A stretch of DNA of 54,505 nucleotides from M55B165 sp051744245. GTDB taxonomy: Bacteria; Actinomycetota; Humimicrobiia; Humimicrobiales; Humimicrobiaceae. Positions 8,851 to 16,775 of the stretch are shown here, in pieces. Both the position numbers and the translations under genes were made by a program. The stretch is from the NCBI GenBank assembly GCA_051744245.1, contig JBNJCV010000003.1, forward strand, positions 1 to 54,505, read 5' to 3'. Position 1 is the first letter of the stretch, and the number at the start of each line of letters is the position of its first letter. The notes under the pieces were generated by a model that ran no database searches, had not been told where the DNA came from, and saw only the letters and a program-made list of their open reading frames with translations.

Positions 8851-9336
8851 GTGAAGGTAACAGTTATTGACAACCAGAGTGAGGTAGATATAGATTTAAG
8901 GCTTGTAGAAGAAGTTTCGGCTTATATTTCTGATAAATTTGACAAGGATGAGAGCTGTCAGGCTAATATTATTTTTACAGGTAAAGAAGAAATAAGGGGA
9001 TTAAACAATAAATACAGGGGAGTAGATAGGGCTACCGATGTCCTTTCCTTTTCTTATTTATATAATAATCCTGAAGAGCAGGAAAAAAAGATTGAACAAT
9101 TTGAAAAACAGCATGACCATCATATAATTGGGGAGATAATAATTTGCCCCCAGGTAGCACAGGAAAATTGTAAGGAGAGAGACAGGTGGAGGCTTGATTT
9201 AGAAATTTCCCTTTTAATTATACATGGCTTTTTACATCTTTATGGTTATGACCATGAGTCTTTAGAAGATAGAGATAAGATGTTTGATATACAGGATTCA
9301 ATGCTGGAGGATGTAAGGTCCAAGTTTAAACTGTAA
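8851..9336 (+). CDS. ybeY: Endoribonuclease YbeY
   Basis: A 161-residue zinc-dependent endoribonuclease needed for 16S rRNA 3' maturation and 70S quality control. The metal-binding signature HGFLHLYGYDH lies near the C-terminus. RATDVLSFSY and the EIIICPQVA strand are further family marks. I chose the GTG at 8851 (VKVTVIDNQ) rather than an ATG inside pgpH because GGAAGGGGGA lies about 10 bases upstream and the N-terminus then matches relatives. It is directly downstream of pgpH and upstream of era. Confidence 0.93.
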   Translation: MKVTVIDNQSEVDIDLRLVEEVSAYISDKFDKDESCQANIIFTGKEEIRGLNNKYRGVDRATDVLSFSYLYNNPEEQEKKIEQFEKQHDHHIIGEIIICPQVAQENCKERDRWRLDLEISLLIIHGFLHLYGYDHESLEDRDKMFDIQDSMLEDVRSKFKL

Positions 9337-9363
9337 CATTCTTTTTTGTTTCCTAGAACAGGG

Positions 9364-9391
9364 TTGACATATGTTGTAAAATTTATAATAA
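9364..9391 (+). promoter_or_regulatory. Putative promoter for era
   Basis: A perfect TTGACA at 9364 is followed by TATAATA starting at 9384. Spacing is 14 to TATAAT or 16 to TAATAA, so the exact -10 is unclear. No Shine-Dalgarno is seen between here and the era start. Confidence 0.4.
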
Positions 9392-9417
9392 GTATATTTT
9401 TTTGCAAAAAATTAGTT

Positions 9418-10317
9418 ATGGGAAAAAAATTTAAATCTGGTTTTGTCGGCCTAATAGGACGGACAAATGTAGGAAAATCAACTTTTATTAATAAAATATT
9501 AAAGCAGAAGGTTGTTATAAGCACGGATAAAAGTCAGACTACCAGAGAAAGGATAAACTGCATTTATAATTCTCACAGTTCCCAAATTATTTTTATTGAT
9601 TGTCCCGGATTCTTTAAACCTAAGGACTTATTGGGAAAAAAATTAAATAAGGTAGTTCAGGACGTAATAAAGGATGCTGATTTGCTTGCAGTTATGGTTG
9701 ACGCAGCTGGGGGAATAGGGAAAGGCGACTATTATGTTATGGAAAGCGTAAAAAAGGTCAGGAAACCAAAATTATTGTTATTAAATAAAATTGACCTGAT
9801 TTCTAAAAAACAGCTGGAATCAGAAATGGAAAAAATAACCGGAATGGATATGTTTAAAAAGGTAATACCAATATCTGCAAAAACAGGGAAGAATTTAAAT
9901 ATATGCCTGGAAAAAATTGAAGTGCTTTTACCGGAAGGGCCTAAATATTTTGGCGATGATATTATTTCAGACCAGCCAGTGGAAAAGCTAGTCTCAGACA
10001 TTGTAAGGGAAAAGCTTGCCCTGAACTTAATGCAGGAGCTTCCCCACAGCATTGGAGTAAAGGTGGCCAGGATGGATGAAGGGGCTACAAAGTCAGGAAA
10101 GAAACTTATAAACATAAGTTGCAATATTTTTGCTGAAAAAAAATCTCAAAAGGCTATAATAATAGGGAAATCAGGCAATATGCTAAAAAAGGTTGGAATG
10201 GAGGCAAGGAAAGAGCTGGAAAATATTTTTGAATGTAAAGTGTATCTCGAGCTTTGGGTAAAGATAGCCAAAAACTGGACTAGAAATGAAGCATTATTAA
10301 AGGAATTAGGGTATTAA
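9418..10317 (+). CDS. era: GTPase Era
   Basis: A 299-residue GTPase that binds the 3' end of 16S rRNA during 30S assembly. G1 is GRTNVGKS at 14-21, G2 is in DKSQTTRERI, G3 is DCPGF, G4 is NKID and G5 is ISAKTG. The C-terminal KH domain includes KAIIIGKSGNMLKKVGMEAR. The start ATG 9418 gives the standard Era N-terminus. An in-frame ATG at 9346 would add 24 residues that overlap the promoter. It follows ybeY, the usual neighbour. Confidence 0.95.
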   Translation: MGKKFKSGFVGLIGRTNVGKSTFINKILKQKVVISTDKSQTTRERINCIYNSHSSQIIFIDCPGFFKPKDLLGKKLNKVVQDVIKDADLLAVMVDAAGGIGKGDYYVMESVKKVRKPKLLLLNKIDLISKKQLESEMEKITGMDMFKKVIPISAKTGKNLNICLEKIEVLLPEGPKYFGDDIISDQPVEKLVSDIVREKLALNLMQELPHSIGVKVARMDEGATKSGKKLINISCNIFAEKKSQKAIIIGKSGNMLKKVGMEARKELENIFECKVYLELWVKIAKNWTRNEALLKELGY

Positions 10318-10336
10318 TTAATTTATAGAAGGTCAG

Positions 10337-11047
10337 GTGATTAAAACGTTAACTAAAGAACAACTTGCAAAAACAATTGATCAAACATTGCTTAGGCCAA
10401 TAACCACTATAAAAAATATAGAAAAGCTATGCAGTGACGCCAAGGAGCACCATTTTGCAGCAGTAACTATTAGTCCCTCTTTTATTGTTACTGCCAAAAA
10501 CCTGTTGATAGATACCGATGTTAAGGTATGTTCAATGGTTGGTTTCCCCCTGGGGGCTAATACCATAGAGTCAAAAGTATTTGAAGCGAGGGATAATGTA
10601 AGAAAAGGCGCTGATGAACTGGATATAGTGGTAAATCTGGGCGCCCTTAAGGGCGGTAACTATGATTATATTGAGAGGGAAATAGGTTTGATAGTAAGTG
10701 TTATACGCAGGGAGCAAATGGCTGAGTATAACAAGCATATAAATATCAAATTTATCATTGAAACTGGAGTTTTAACCAAAAGCGAGGTAAAAAAGGTTTG
10801 CGGCATTATTGAGGAATCGGGAGCTGACTTTATCGAGACTTCCACTGGATTTGGAGTAAGGGGAGTTGAGCTTGATGATATCAGGCTAATAAGGGAAGTT
10901 GTAACCAGAAATATAGGGGTAAAAGCTTCAGGCGGCATAAGGACCTTTGCTGATGCCCAAGCCTTAATTGATGCTGGTGCTACCAGGCTTGGAACAAGCA
11001 GCGGATTGAGCATAATGGAAGAGTATAGCAGCTATTTTGATAAATAA
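10337..11047 (+). CDS. DeoC/DERA-family aldolase homologue lacking the Schiff-base lysine
   Basis: A 236-residue TIM-barrel protein that aligns along its length with deoxyribose-5-phosphate aldolase: VKVCSMVGFPLGAN, GADELDIVVNLGALK, IIETGVLT, GADFIETSTGFG, KASGGIRTFADA and GTSSGLSI. The aspartate (D96) and second lysine (K196) of the active site are kept. The lysine that forms the Schiff base in GADF(V/I)KTSTG is glutamate here (E167, codon GAG). The N-terminal DHTLLKP motif reads DQTLLRP. Normal DERA activity is therefore doubtful. It starts with GTG between era and recO, and its stop overlaps the recO start by one base. Confidence 0.85.
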   Translation: MIKTLTKEQLAKTIDQTLLRPITTIKNIEKLCSDAKEHHFAAVTISPSFIVTAKNLLIDTDVKVCSMVGFPLGANTIESKVFEARDNVRKGADELDIVVNLGALKGGNYDYIEREIGLIVSVIRREQMAEYNKHINIKFIIETGVLTKSEVKKVCGIIEESGADFIETSTGFGVRGVELDDIRLIREVVTRNIGVKASGGIRTFADAQALIDAGATRLGTSSGLSIMEEYSSYFDK

Positions 11048-11829
11048 TGCCTACCTATAAAGCAAAAGCTTTAGTGCTTAGGACCTATAAGCTGGGGGAG
11101 TCAGACAAGATAGTGAGGCTTTATTGCCGGCACCAGGGATTGGTTAGCGCTGTGGGCAAGGGGGCCAGGAAAACCAAAAGCAGGTTTGGCGGAAGGCTAG
11201 AGCTTTTTAACCTTATTGATGCTGAACTGCATGTGGGAAAATCGCTGGATATAATCGGGCAGGCAGAGATTATAGAAAATTTTAAAAATATTGCCAATGA
11301 CTTTTCTAGGTTTGTTTTCTGTGAGCTTATAAGCAAAATAATCCTAAAAACCCATAATGAAATAAGCGAACCCTCTGAAAGTCTCTTTAAGCTTATTTAT
11401 GTCTGCTTCAGGGAAATCAACAGTTCGGGCTATGAAGATATAGTAAGCTTAAAGAAGATAATGTGTTTTTTTATAGCCAAGTTCTTAAGTATTGCGGGGT
11501 TTGGTCCCCTCCTTGGGGTTTGTGCTAAATGCAATAAGAAGCTAGAAGCTAGCCTTTATGGTTTCCACGGAAAAAAAATCCTGTTTTCAGTAAAGCTGGG
11601 GGGAGTGCTTTGCCAGGATTGCAGCATGGGTACAGAAGACACCGGGCTTAATGCTAAAAGCTTCAGACTGCTTTATGATTTTTTCACTAAAAAAATTGAG
11701 GATATAAGGGATATGGAAGTGGACCATTTTGCCTTAAAAAAAGCATATACGGTATTGGAAAATTATATTATATACCATACAGGCTGTAATGTAAGCAGTT
11801 TTCAGTATTTAAAAAAAATCGGAATATAG
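11047..11829 (+). CDS. recO: DNA repair protein RecO
   Basis: A 260-residue recombination mediator of the RecFOR pathway that loads RecA and anneals single strands. The N-terminal OB fold has KALVLRTYKLGESDKIVRLY and GVRK-like GKGARKTKSRFGG. A four-cysteine zinc site is at C159, C162, C189 and C192, as in Deinococcus-type RecO. The gene follows era (here with the deoC homologue between), a common Gram-positive order. Start overlaps the previous stop (TAATG). Confidence 0.93.
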   Translation: MPTYKAKALVLRTYKLGESDKIVRLYCRHQGLVSAVGKGARKTKSRFGGRLELFNLIDAELHVGKSLDIIGQAEIIENFKNIANDFSRFVFCELISKIILKTHNEISEPSESLFKLIYVCFREINSSGYEDIVSLKKIMCFFIAKFLSIAGFGPLLGVCAKCNKKLEASLYGFHGKKILFSVKLGGVLCQDCSMGTEDTGLNAKSFRLLYDFFTKKIEDIRDMEVDHFALKKAYTVLENYIIYHTGCNVSSFQYLKKIGI

Positions 11830-11840
11830 AAGAGTGTAAT

Positions 11841-12374
11841 ATGAAAGTAATGGGGATTATAGGGTCACCGCATAGAAATGGCAACACTGCATATTTGCTT
11901 AAACATACTTTTAAGGTTATAGGCGTAAGTCACCAGACAGAAATAATCTTTCTAAAGGATTACAACCTAAAGCCTTGCGAGGGTTGCCATAGGTGTAACA
12001 GGGATGGCATCTGTATTATAGAAGACGGGATGCAAGAATTATATAAAAAGCTTCAAAAAGCTGATGCTATCATTTTAGCAAGCCCTTCATATATGGGAGG
12101 GGTTACTTCCAGGCTCAAGATATTTATGGAAAGGTGCTGGCACTTGAGGAAGGGAAAGCTAGAAGGGAAAATTGGCTCTTATATTATAGCTGGAAGGAGA
12201 AAGATTGGCCTTGCTCCAGGCGAAATAATGGAATGCCTGGCCAGGCTAAAATTAATAATTTTGCCAGGGGTTCTAGGTTATGGATTCGGGAAGGGAAGCA
12301 TAAAAGAAGACACAGAAGCATTACAAGAGGCTAAAAGGCTGGGTCAGGCTGTGATTTCCAGCCTTGATAGATGA
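11841..12374 (+). CDS. Flavodoxin-fold iron-sulfur flavoprotein (NADPH-dependent FMN reductase family)
   Basis: A 177-residue flavodoxin-like protein. The FMN phosphate loop is GSPHRNGNTAYLL (8-20). A compact cysteine cluster C46-x2-C49-x2-C52-x5-C58 fits the [4Fe-4S] site of Isf-type iron-sulfur flavoproteins. The segment ASPSYMGGVTSRLKIFMERC is the usual second FMN-contact region. Likely a cytosolic redox enzyme moving electrons between a ferredoxin and an unknown acceptor. A two-[4Fe-4S] ferredoxin starts 47 bases later on the same strand, a plausible partner. Confidence 0.85.
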   Translation: MKVMGIIGSPHRNGNTAYLLKHTFKVIGVSHQTEIIFLKDYNLKPCEGCHRCNRDGICIIEDGMQELYKKLQKADAIILASPSYMGGVTSRLKIFMERCWHLRKGKLEGKIGSYIIAGRRKIGLAPGEIMECLARLKLIILPGVLGYGFGKGSIKEDTEALQEAKRLGQAVISSLDR

Positions 12375-12421
12375 ACTGATGTTCAATATAATGATAAAAA
12401 TTAATAAGCATTTTTAAGGCT

Positions 12422-12691
12422 ATGATATATATAGAAAGAAGATTTTGTACTGGATGCAGGCTTTGCAAAAAAGAGTGCCCCCAGGGCGCAATAAAAATTA
12501 TAAATTATAAGGCTTATGTTGACTATTCTAAATGCAATGGGTGCAACAGATGCATTTATGTATGCCCCAGCGCGGCAATTAAGAAAAAAGAAAAGTCCAC
12601 TAAAAAAGACATGAAGAAAGAATTAGCAGATATTGGGGAAAAAATAGAGAAAATGAAGGTAAATATAGATAAATTAGAAAGAAAATCATGA
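12422..12691 (+). CDS. 2[4Fe-4S] ferredoxin with C-terminal coiled coil
   Basis: An 89-residue protein. Two ferredoxin motifs are clear: C9-x2-C12-x2-C15-x3-C19-P and C38-x2-C41-x2-C44-x3-C48-P. After residue 55 the chain becomes highly charged and Lys/Glu-rich, a likely helix or coiled coil of about 35 residues not found in plain ferredoxins. It sits between an iron-sulfur flavoprotein and a mini J-domain protein, and its stop overlaps the latter's start (ATGA). Partner docking by the helical tail is an inference. Confidence 0.88.
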   Translation: MIYIERRFCTGCRLCKKECPQGAIKIINYKAYVDYSKCNGCNRCIYVCPSAAIKKKEKSTKKDMKKELADIGEKIEKMKVNIDKLERKS

Positions 12692-12999
12692 AGAGAAAAG
12701 TAGAATACAAGGATATTGAAAATGCAAGGAGAATACTAGAAATTGGCGAAAAGGAAAGCATTAACAGTATAAAAAAGAAATATAGAAAACTTTCTTTAAA
12801 ATACCATCCCGATAAGTGCAAGGACACATCAAAGGCCGAATGTGAAGAAAAGATAAAAGAAATAAACCAGGCTTATGAAACCATAATGGATTATTGTTTT
12901 AAATATCCGGTAAGTTTTAACCGCGAAATGGTAAGGAATTTAGAAGATGGAGAATATATTAAATACCACAGGGAGCGGTTTTATGATACATGGTGGTAG
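12688..12999 (+). CDS. Small J-domain protein
   Basis: A 103-residue protein that is nearly all J domain: helix II SIKKKYRKLSLKYHPD with HPD at 40-42, then helix III EEKIKEINQAYETIMDY. It lacks the G/F linker, zinc fingers and client domain of DnaJ. The C-terminal tail (about 70-103) ends ERFYDTWW. It is translationally coupled to the ferredoxin upstream. J-only proteins recruit DnaK to one particular partner; a link to iron-sulfur proteins (as HscB has) is only a guess from its neighbours. Confidence 0.85.
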   Translation: MKRKVEYKDIENARRILEIGEKESINSIKKKYRKLSLKYHPDKCKDTSKAECEEKIKEINQAYETIMDYCFKYPVSFNREMVRNLEDGEYIKYHRERFYDTWW

Positions 13000-13634
13000 T
13001 GATGGCAAAGGTTGAACCTTTCGAAAAATACCCAGGCAAATACGAGGATTGGTTTACCAGGAATAAATTTGTCTATGAGTCAGAACTAAGGGCAATAAAA
13101 GATATTCTTCCGAGCTTTGAAAAAGGTATAGAAATCGGGGTGGGAAGCGGAAGGTTTGCTGCGCCTTTGGGCATAAAGTTTGGAGTGGAGCCTTCTGAGA
13201 AGATGAGGAAAATAGCCCGTAAAAGAGGCATAGAAGCAGTAGAGGGAGTTGGGGAAAATCTGGAATTTGAGGATTGCAGCTTTGACCTTGCCCTTATGGT
13301 CACTACAATATGTTTTTTGAATGATGTGGAAAAAGCATTTAGCGAAGTATACCGGATCTTAGAGCCTGGAGGCTATTTTGTGGTTGCTTTGGTGGACAGG
13401 GAGAGCAGGCTGGGGAAAATCTATAAAAAGCATAAGCATGAAAATGTATTCTACAGGCAGGCAAAGTTTCATTCTGCCAGGGAGACAATAGGATATCTAA
13501 AAGAAGCTGGGTTTACCAGCATTACAGAAAAGCAGACAGTTTTTGGCCGGCTGGATGAAATCACATGTATGCAGGAGCCCAAGGATGGTTTTGGGGAAGG
13601 CTCTTTTGTAGCAATAAGAGGCCAGAAAGTATAG
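12990..13634 (+). CDS. Class I SAM-dependent methyltransferase
   Basis: A 214-residue Methyltransf_11-type protein. Motif I is GIEIGVGSGRFA (SAM-binding), the acidic position after strand 2 is in FGVEPSEKMRK, motif II/III contain CSFDLALMVTTICFL, and the post-motif has EVYRILEPGGYFVVALV. The substrate cannot be read from sequence. It overlaps the J-domain gene by ten bases; an alternative start at 13002 (MAKVEPF) with GGTGGT just upstream is equally likely. It ends the small redox/J operon. Confidence 0.85.
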   Translation: MVVVMAKVEPFEKYPGKYEDWFTRNKFVYESELRAIKDILPSFEKGIEIGVGSGRFAAPLGIKFGVEPSEKMRKIARKRGIEAVEGVGENLEFEDCSFDLALMVTTICFLNDVEKAFSEVYRILEPGGYFVVALVDRESRLGKIYKKHKHENVFYRQAKFHSARETIGYLKEAGFTSITEKQTVFGRLDEITCMQEPKDGFGEGSFVAIRGQKV

Positions 13635-13722
13635 GTAGATTTTAAGAAATTTGAACAGTATCATAGCATTTCTGCTGTCCGCTAGAATTAAGGAAATTTT
13701 TAGCAAAAATTTTTAGCTTAAA

Positions 13723-13751
13723 TTGACTATAAGCAACAATATTATTACAAT
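13723..13751 (+). promoter_or_regulatory. Strong promoter for glyQ, implying an almost leaderless mRNA
   Basis: TTGACT, 17-base spacer, TACAAT, a near-consensus sigma-70 promoter. The -10 box ends eight bases before the glyQ ATG at 13760, so transcription should start one or two bases before the start codon. The rest of the gap after the methyltransferase (13635-13759) is too short for a T-box leader and none is visible. Confidence 0.7.
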
Positions 13752-13759
13752 GGTAGATT

Positions 13760-14629
13760 ATGAATTTTCAGGACATAATTTTTAGCTTACAGAAATACTG
13801 GAGCGGCAAAGGCTGCATAATTAAGCAACCCCTGGACTTAGAAAAAGGGGCAGGGACTTTTAACCCGGATACTTTTCTTAGATGTTTGGGCCCTGAGCCC
13901 TGGAATGTAGCTTATGTTGAACCTTCCAGAAGACCTGCTGATGGGAGATATGGTGAGAACCCATTTAGGACCCAATTTTACTACCAGTACCAGGTACTTC
14001 TAAAGCCATCACCTGATGATGTAATCAGCCTTTACCTGGGTTCCCTTGAAAGCTTGGGCATTGACTTAAAACTCCATGACATAAGGTTCGTAGAAGATGA
14101 CTGGCAGTCACCTACCATAGGGGCAGCTGGCCTGGGCTGGGAAGTCTGGGCAGACGGCATGGAAATTACCCAGTTCACTTATTTCCAGCAGATGGGAGGA
14201 ATCCAGCTAAAGCCAGTGTCTGCAGAAATAACTTATGGCTTGGAGAGAATTGCCATGTATTTGCAGGATAAAAATAGTTTTTGGGACCTTAACTGGAATG
14301 ATAATATAACTTATGGTGATGTGGGGCTAGAACCTGAAAAGCAGTGGTGCGTGTATAATTTTGAATTAGCTGATGTGGATATGCTTCTGGATATGTTTGA
14401 AAAGTTTGAAAAGGAATTCAGCAAGGCCATGGAAAGGGATCTGGTATTTGTGGCTTGCGAATATGTGCTGAAGTGTTCCCATGTTTTTAACTTGCTGGAT
14501 GCCAGGGAGGCAATTAGTGTGGCCGAGAGAACCTCTTATATAGCCAGGGTAAGGAATTTGGCAAAAAAACTTTGTAAAGCTTATATAGAGCAAAGGAAGG
14601 AATTAGGGTATCCTTTAATTAAGAAATAA
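13760..14629 (+). CDS. glyQ: Glycyl-tRNA synthetase alpha subunit
   Basis: A 289-residue catalytic alpha subunit of the bacterial alpha2beta2 glycyl-tRNA synthetase. It begins with the family's MNFQDIIFSLQKYW and continues through GAGTFNPDTFLRCLGPEPW, YVEPSRRPADGRYGENP and YEWVLK-like CEYVLKCSHVFNLLDAR. Length matches the family, and homology fixes the start at this ATG, even though no Shine-Dalgarno precedes it. glyS follows after two bases. Confidence 0.97.
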   Translation: MNFQDIIFSLQKYWSGKGCIIKQPLDLEKGAGTFNPDTFLRCLGPEPWNVAYVEPSRRPADGRYGENPFRTQFYYQYQVLLKPSPDDVISLYLGSLESLGIDLKLHDIRFVEDDWQSPTIGAAGLGWEVWADGMEITQFTYFQQMGGIQLKPVSAEITYGLERIAMYLQDKNSFWDLNWNDNITYGDVGLEPEKQWCVYNFELADVDMLLDMFEKFEKEFSKAMERDLVFVACEYVLKCSHVFNLLDAREAISVAERTSYIARVRNLAKKLCKAYIEQRKELGYPLIKK

Positions 14630-14631
14630 TT

Positions 14632-16710
14632 ATGGATGAATTAGTTTTTGAAATTGGAACAGAAGAACTGCCTTCTTCATGTATAAAAGAAGGGATTAAA
14701 GAATTAGGAAAAATACTAAGCCAGGATCTTAGACAGAGCAGGATAAATTATTCGCAGATAAAAACTTTTGGGACTCCCAGGAGGCTGGTAGCAATAGTTG
14801 ATGAAGTAGCAGAAATGCAGGAGTCTGAGAAAAAAGTAGTTACCGGTCCCCCTAAAAAAATAGCTTACAAAGATGGAAAGCCAACCAAGGCTGCCATAGG
14901 TTTTGCCAAAAGCCTGGGGTTGAAGCCTGGAGAGTTGGAGGAAATTAAAACCGGCAATGGCATTTATATGGGTAAAACCATATTAGAAGAAGGCAAGCCT
15001 ACTATTGAGGTAATACCGGGGATCCTGAAGGATACCATGCTTTCTATTTCCTTTTCTAAACGGATGAGATGGGGAGACCTTGATATTACATTTGCTCGGC
15101 CTATAAGGTGGATATTAGCTTTATTGGGGGATAGGGTAATTGAGTTCGATGTAGCAAATTTAACCCCGGAGAGGATTACTTATGGCTACAGGGCACTTGC
15201 AGAAAACTCTATCAAGATAGCTAGTGCCACAGAATATGTAAAGAAATTAAGGGAGAAGGGCAAAGTTATCCTTGACCCCGAAGAAAGAAAAAATCTAATA
15301 ACCAGCTCCATAGAAAATATTGAACAAGTAGAATGGGGCGGCAAATTAAAAACAGTATTAAATGAAAGCTTATTGGAAGAAGTGGCTAACCTGGTAGAGA
15401 TTCCAAATGTCCTGGTGGGAAGTTTTCCTGAACAGTTCTTATACATTCCTAAAGATATTTTAATAAAGGCTATTGAGTACCACCAAAAATATTTTGCAGT
15501 TCTAGATAAAAGCGGCAATGTTTCCACTAAATTTATAATAGTGCAGAATGGGGTAGAGGACATAAGCGGTGAAATAGCCAAGGGCAATAGCAGGGTGTTG
15601 TGGGCTAGGCTCAGCGATGCGGCCTTTTTCTACGAGGAAGACAAAAAACATAGCTTTCCCTATTGGCTTGAGAAGCTAAAGGGAGTAATTTTTTATTCAG
15701 GCATAGGAAACATGCATGATAAAGTTCAAAGGATTACCGAAATTTCCTTAAATATGGCTGCTTTACTGGGAAAATCCTATATGGATGGGGATTTAAAAAA
15801 AGCAGCAGAAATATGCAAATGTGACCTGGTAACCAACATGGTGGTAGAATTTCCGGAGCTCCAGGGAATTGTGGGCAGGGAGTATGCCTTGGAAAAGGAC
15901 ATAAAGGAGGATATAGCTAATTCTGTATTTGAGCACTACAAGCCTAATTTTGCAGGGGACAGCCTGCCTTCTACCAAGTTAAGCGCTGTACTTTCCATTG
16001 CAGATAAAATAGATACTATCTCGGGAATGTTTTTGCTTGGCAATATACCAACAGGCTCAGAAGATCCTTTTGCTTTGAGGAGGAAAGCCTCAGGGATAGT
16101 AAAAACAATGCTGGATAAAGAATTTGACCTTAATATTTCTGACTTGGCCAGTTTTTCCTTGGACCTATATGCTGAAAAATTTAAGGTGAACAAAGGAGAA
16201 AACATAGAAGGAAAAGTGGTAGATTTTGTACTGGCAAGGTACAGGTATATTCTGGAAAAAAGAAAGAAGCAGCCCGATATTTTTGATGCCATAACTGCCA
16301 CCGGGGCATCTTCGGTATATGACATTAGCTTGCGCTATAAGGCGGTTGAGGATTTTATAAATAAAGGGGATATTGAAAGCATTATTAATCCTATGGTAAG
16401 GTGTAAAAATATAACCAGGGGCAGGGAAGCGGGTGAGGTAGACCCGTCACTGTTTGCCGGAGGGGGCGAAAAAAGGCTTTTTGAAACTTATAGGGTTACA
16501 GAAGAAAAGGTAAAAGCCCAGGCCGAAAATAAAGAATACGCAAAAATGCTTCTGTCCCTGCAGGACTTCGGAAAAGTAATTGATGATTTTTTTGATGAAG
16601 TGTTAGTTATGGCAAAAGAGGAAAACATAAGAAGAAATAGAATCAACCTTGTAAATAAGGCTTCCAGCCTGTATTACCGGATAGCTGATTTTTCAAAGCT
16701 GGTTATCTAG
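14632..16710 (+). CDS. glyS: Glycyl-tRNA synthetase beta subunit
   Basis: The 692-residue beta subunit holds the anticodon/tRNA-binding part of GlyRS. Typical segments are ELVFEIGTEELPSS at the N-terminus, FGTPRRLV, FSKRMRWGD, ARPIRWILAL, the HD-like region with LPSTKLSAVLSIADKID, GSEDPFALRRKASGIVK and a C-terminal anticodon-binding-like domain. Length is normal. It is coupled to glyQ with a two-base gap, so the subunits are made in step. Confidence 0.96.
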   Translation: MDELVFEIGTEELPSSCIKEGIKELGKILSQDLRQSRINYSQIKTFGTPRRLVAIVDEVAEMQESEKKVVTGPPKKIAYKDGKPTKAAIGFAKSLGLKPGELEEIKTGNGIYMGKTILEEGKPTIEVIPGILKDTMLSISFSKRMRWGDLDITFARPIRWILALLGDRVIEFDVANLTPERITYGYRALAENSIKIASATEYVKKLREKGKVILDPEERKNLITSSIENIEQVEWGGKLKTVLNESLLEEVANLVEIPNVLVGSFPEQFLYIPKDILIKAIEYHQKYFAVLDKSGNVSTKFIIVQNGVEDISGEIAKGNSRVLWARLSDAAFFYEEDKKHSFPYWLEKLKGVIFYSGIGNMHDKVQRITEISLNMAALLGKSYMDGDLKKAAEICKCDLVTNMVVEFPELQGIVGREYALEKDIKEDIANSVFEHYKPNFAGDSLPSTKLSAVLSIADKIDTISGMFLLGNIPTGSEDPFALRRKASGIVKTMLDKEFDLNISDLASFSLDLYAEKFKVNKGENIEGKVVDFVLARYRYILEKRKKQPDIFDAITATGASSVYDISLRYKAVEDFINKGDIESIINPMVRCKNITRGREAGEVDPSLFAGGGEKRLFETYRVTEEKVKAQAENKEYAKMLLSLQDFGKVIDDFFDEVLVMAKEENIRRNRINLVNKASSLYYRIADFSKLVI

Positions 16711-16775
16711 AAATCAGTTTAAATAAGAGTAAAAAAATATTATAATTGCTAAAAATAAAAAGAAGGGATATAAAA

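Noticed and set aside
13635..13759. Possible T-box leader before glyQ
   Set aside because: The gap is only 125 bases, the promoter lies at its end, and no T-box sequence or terminator hairpin is present.
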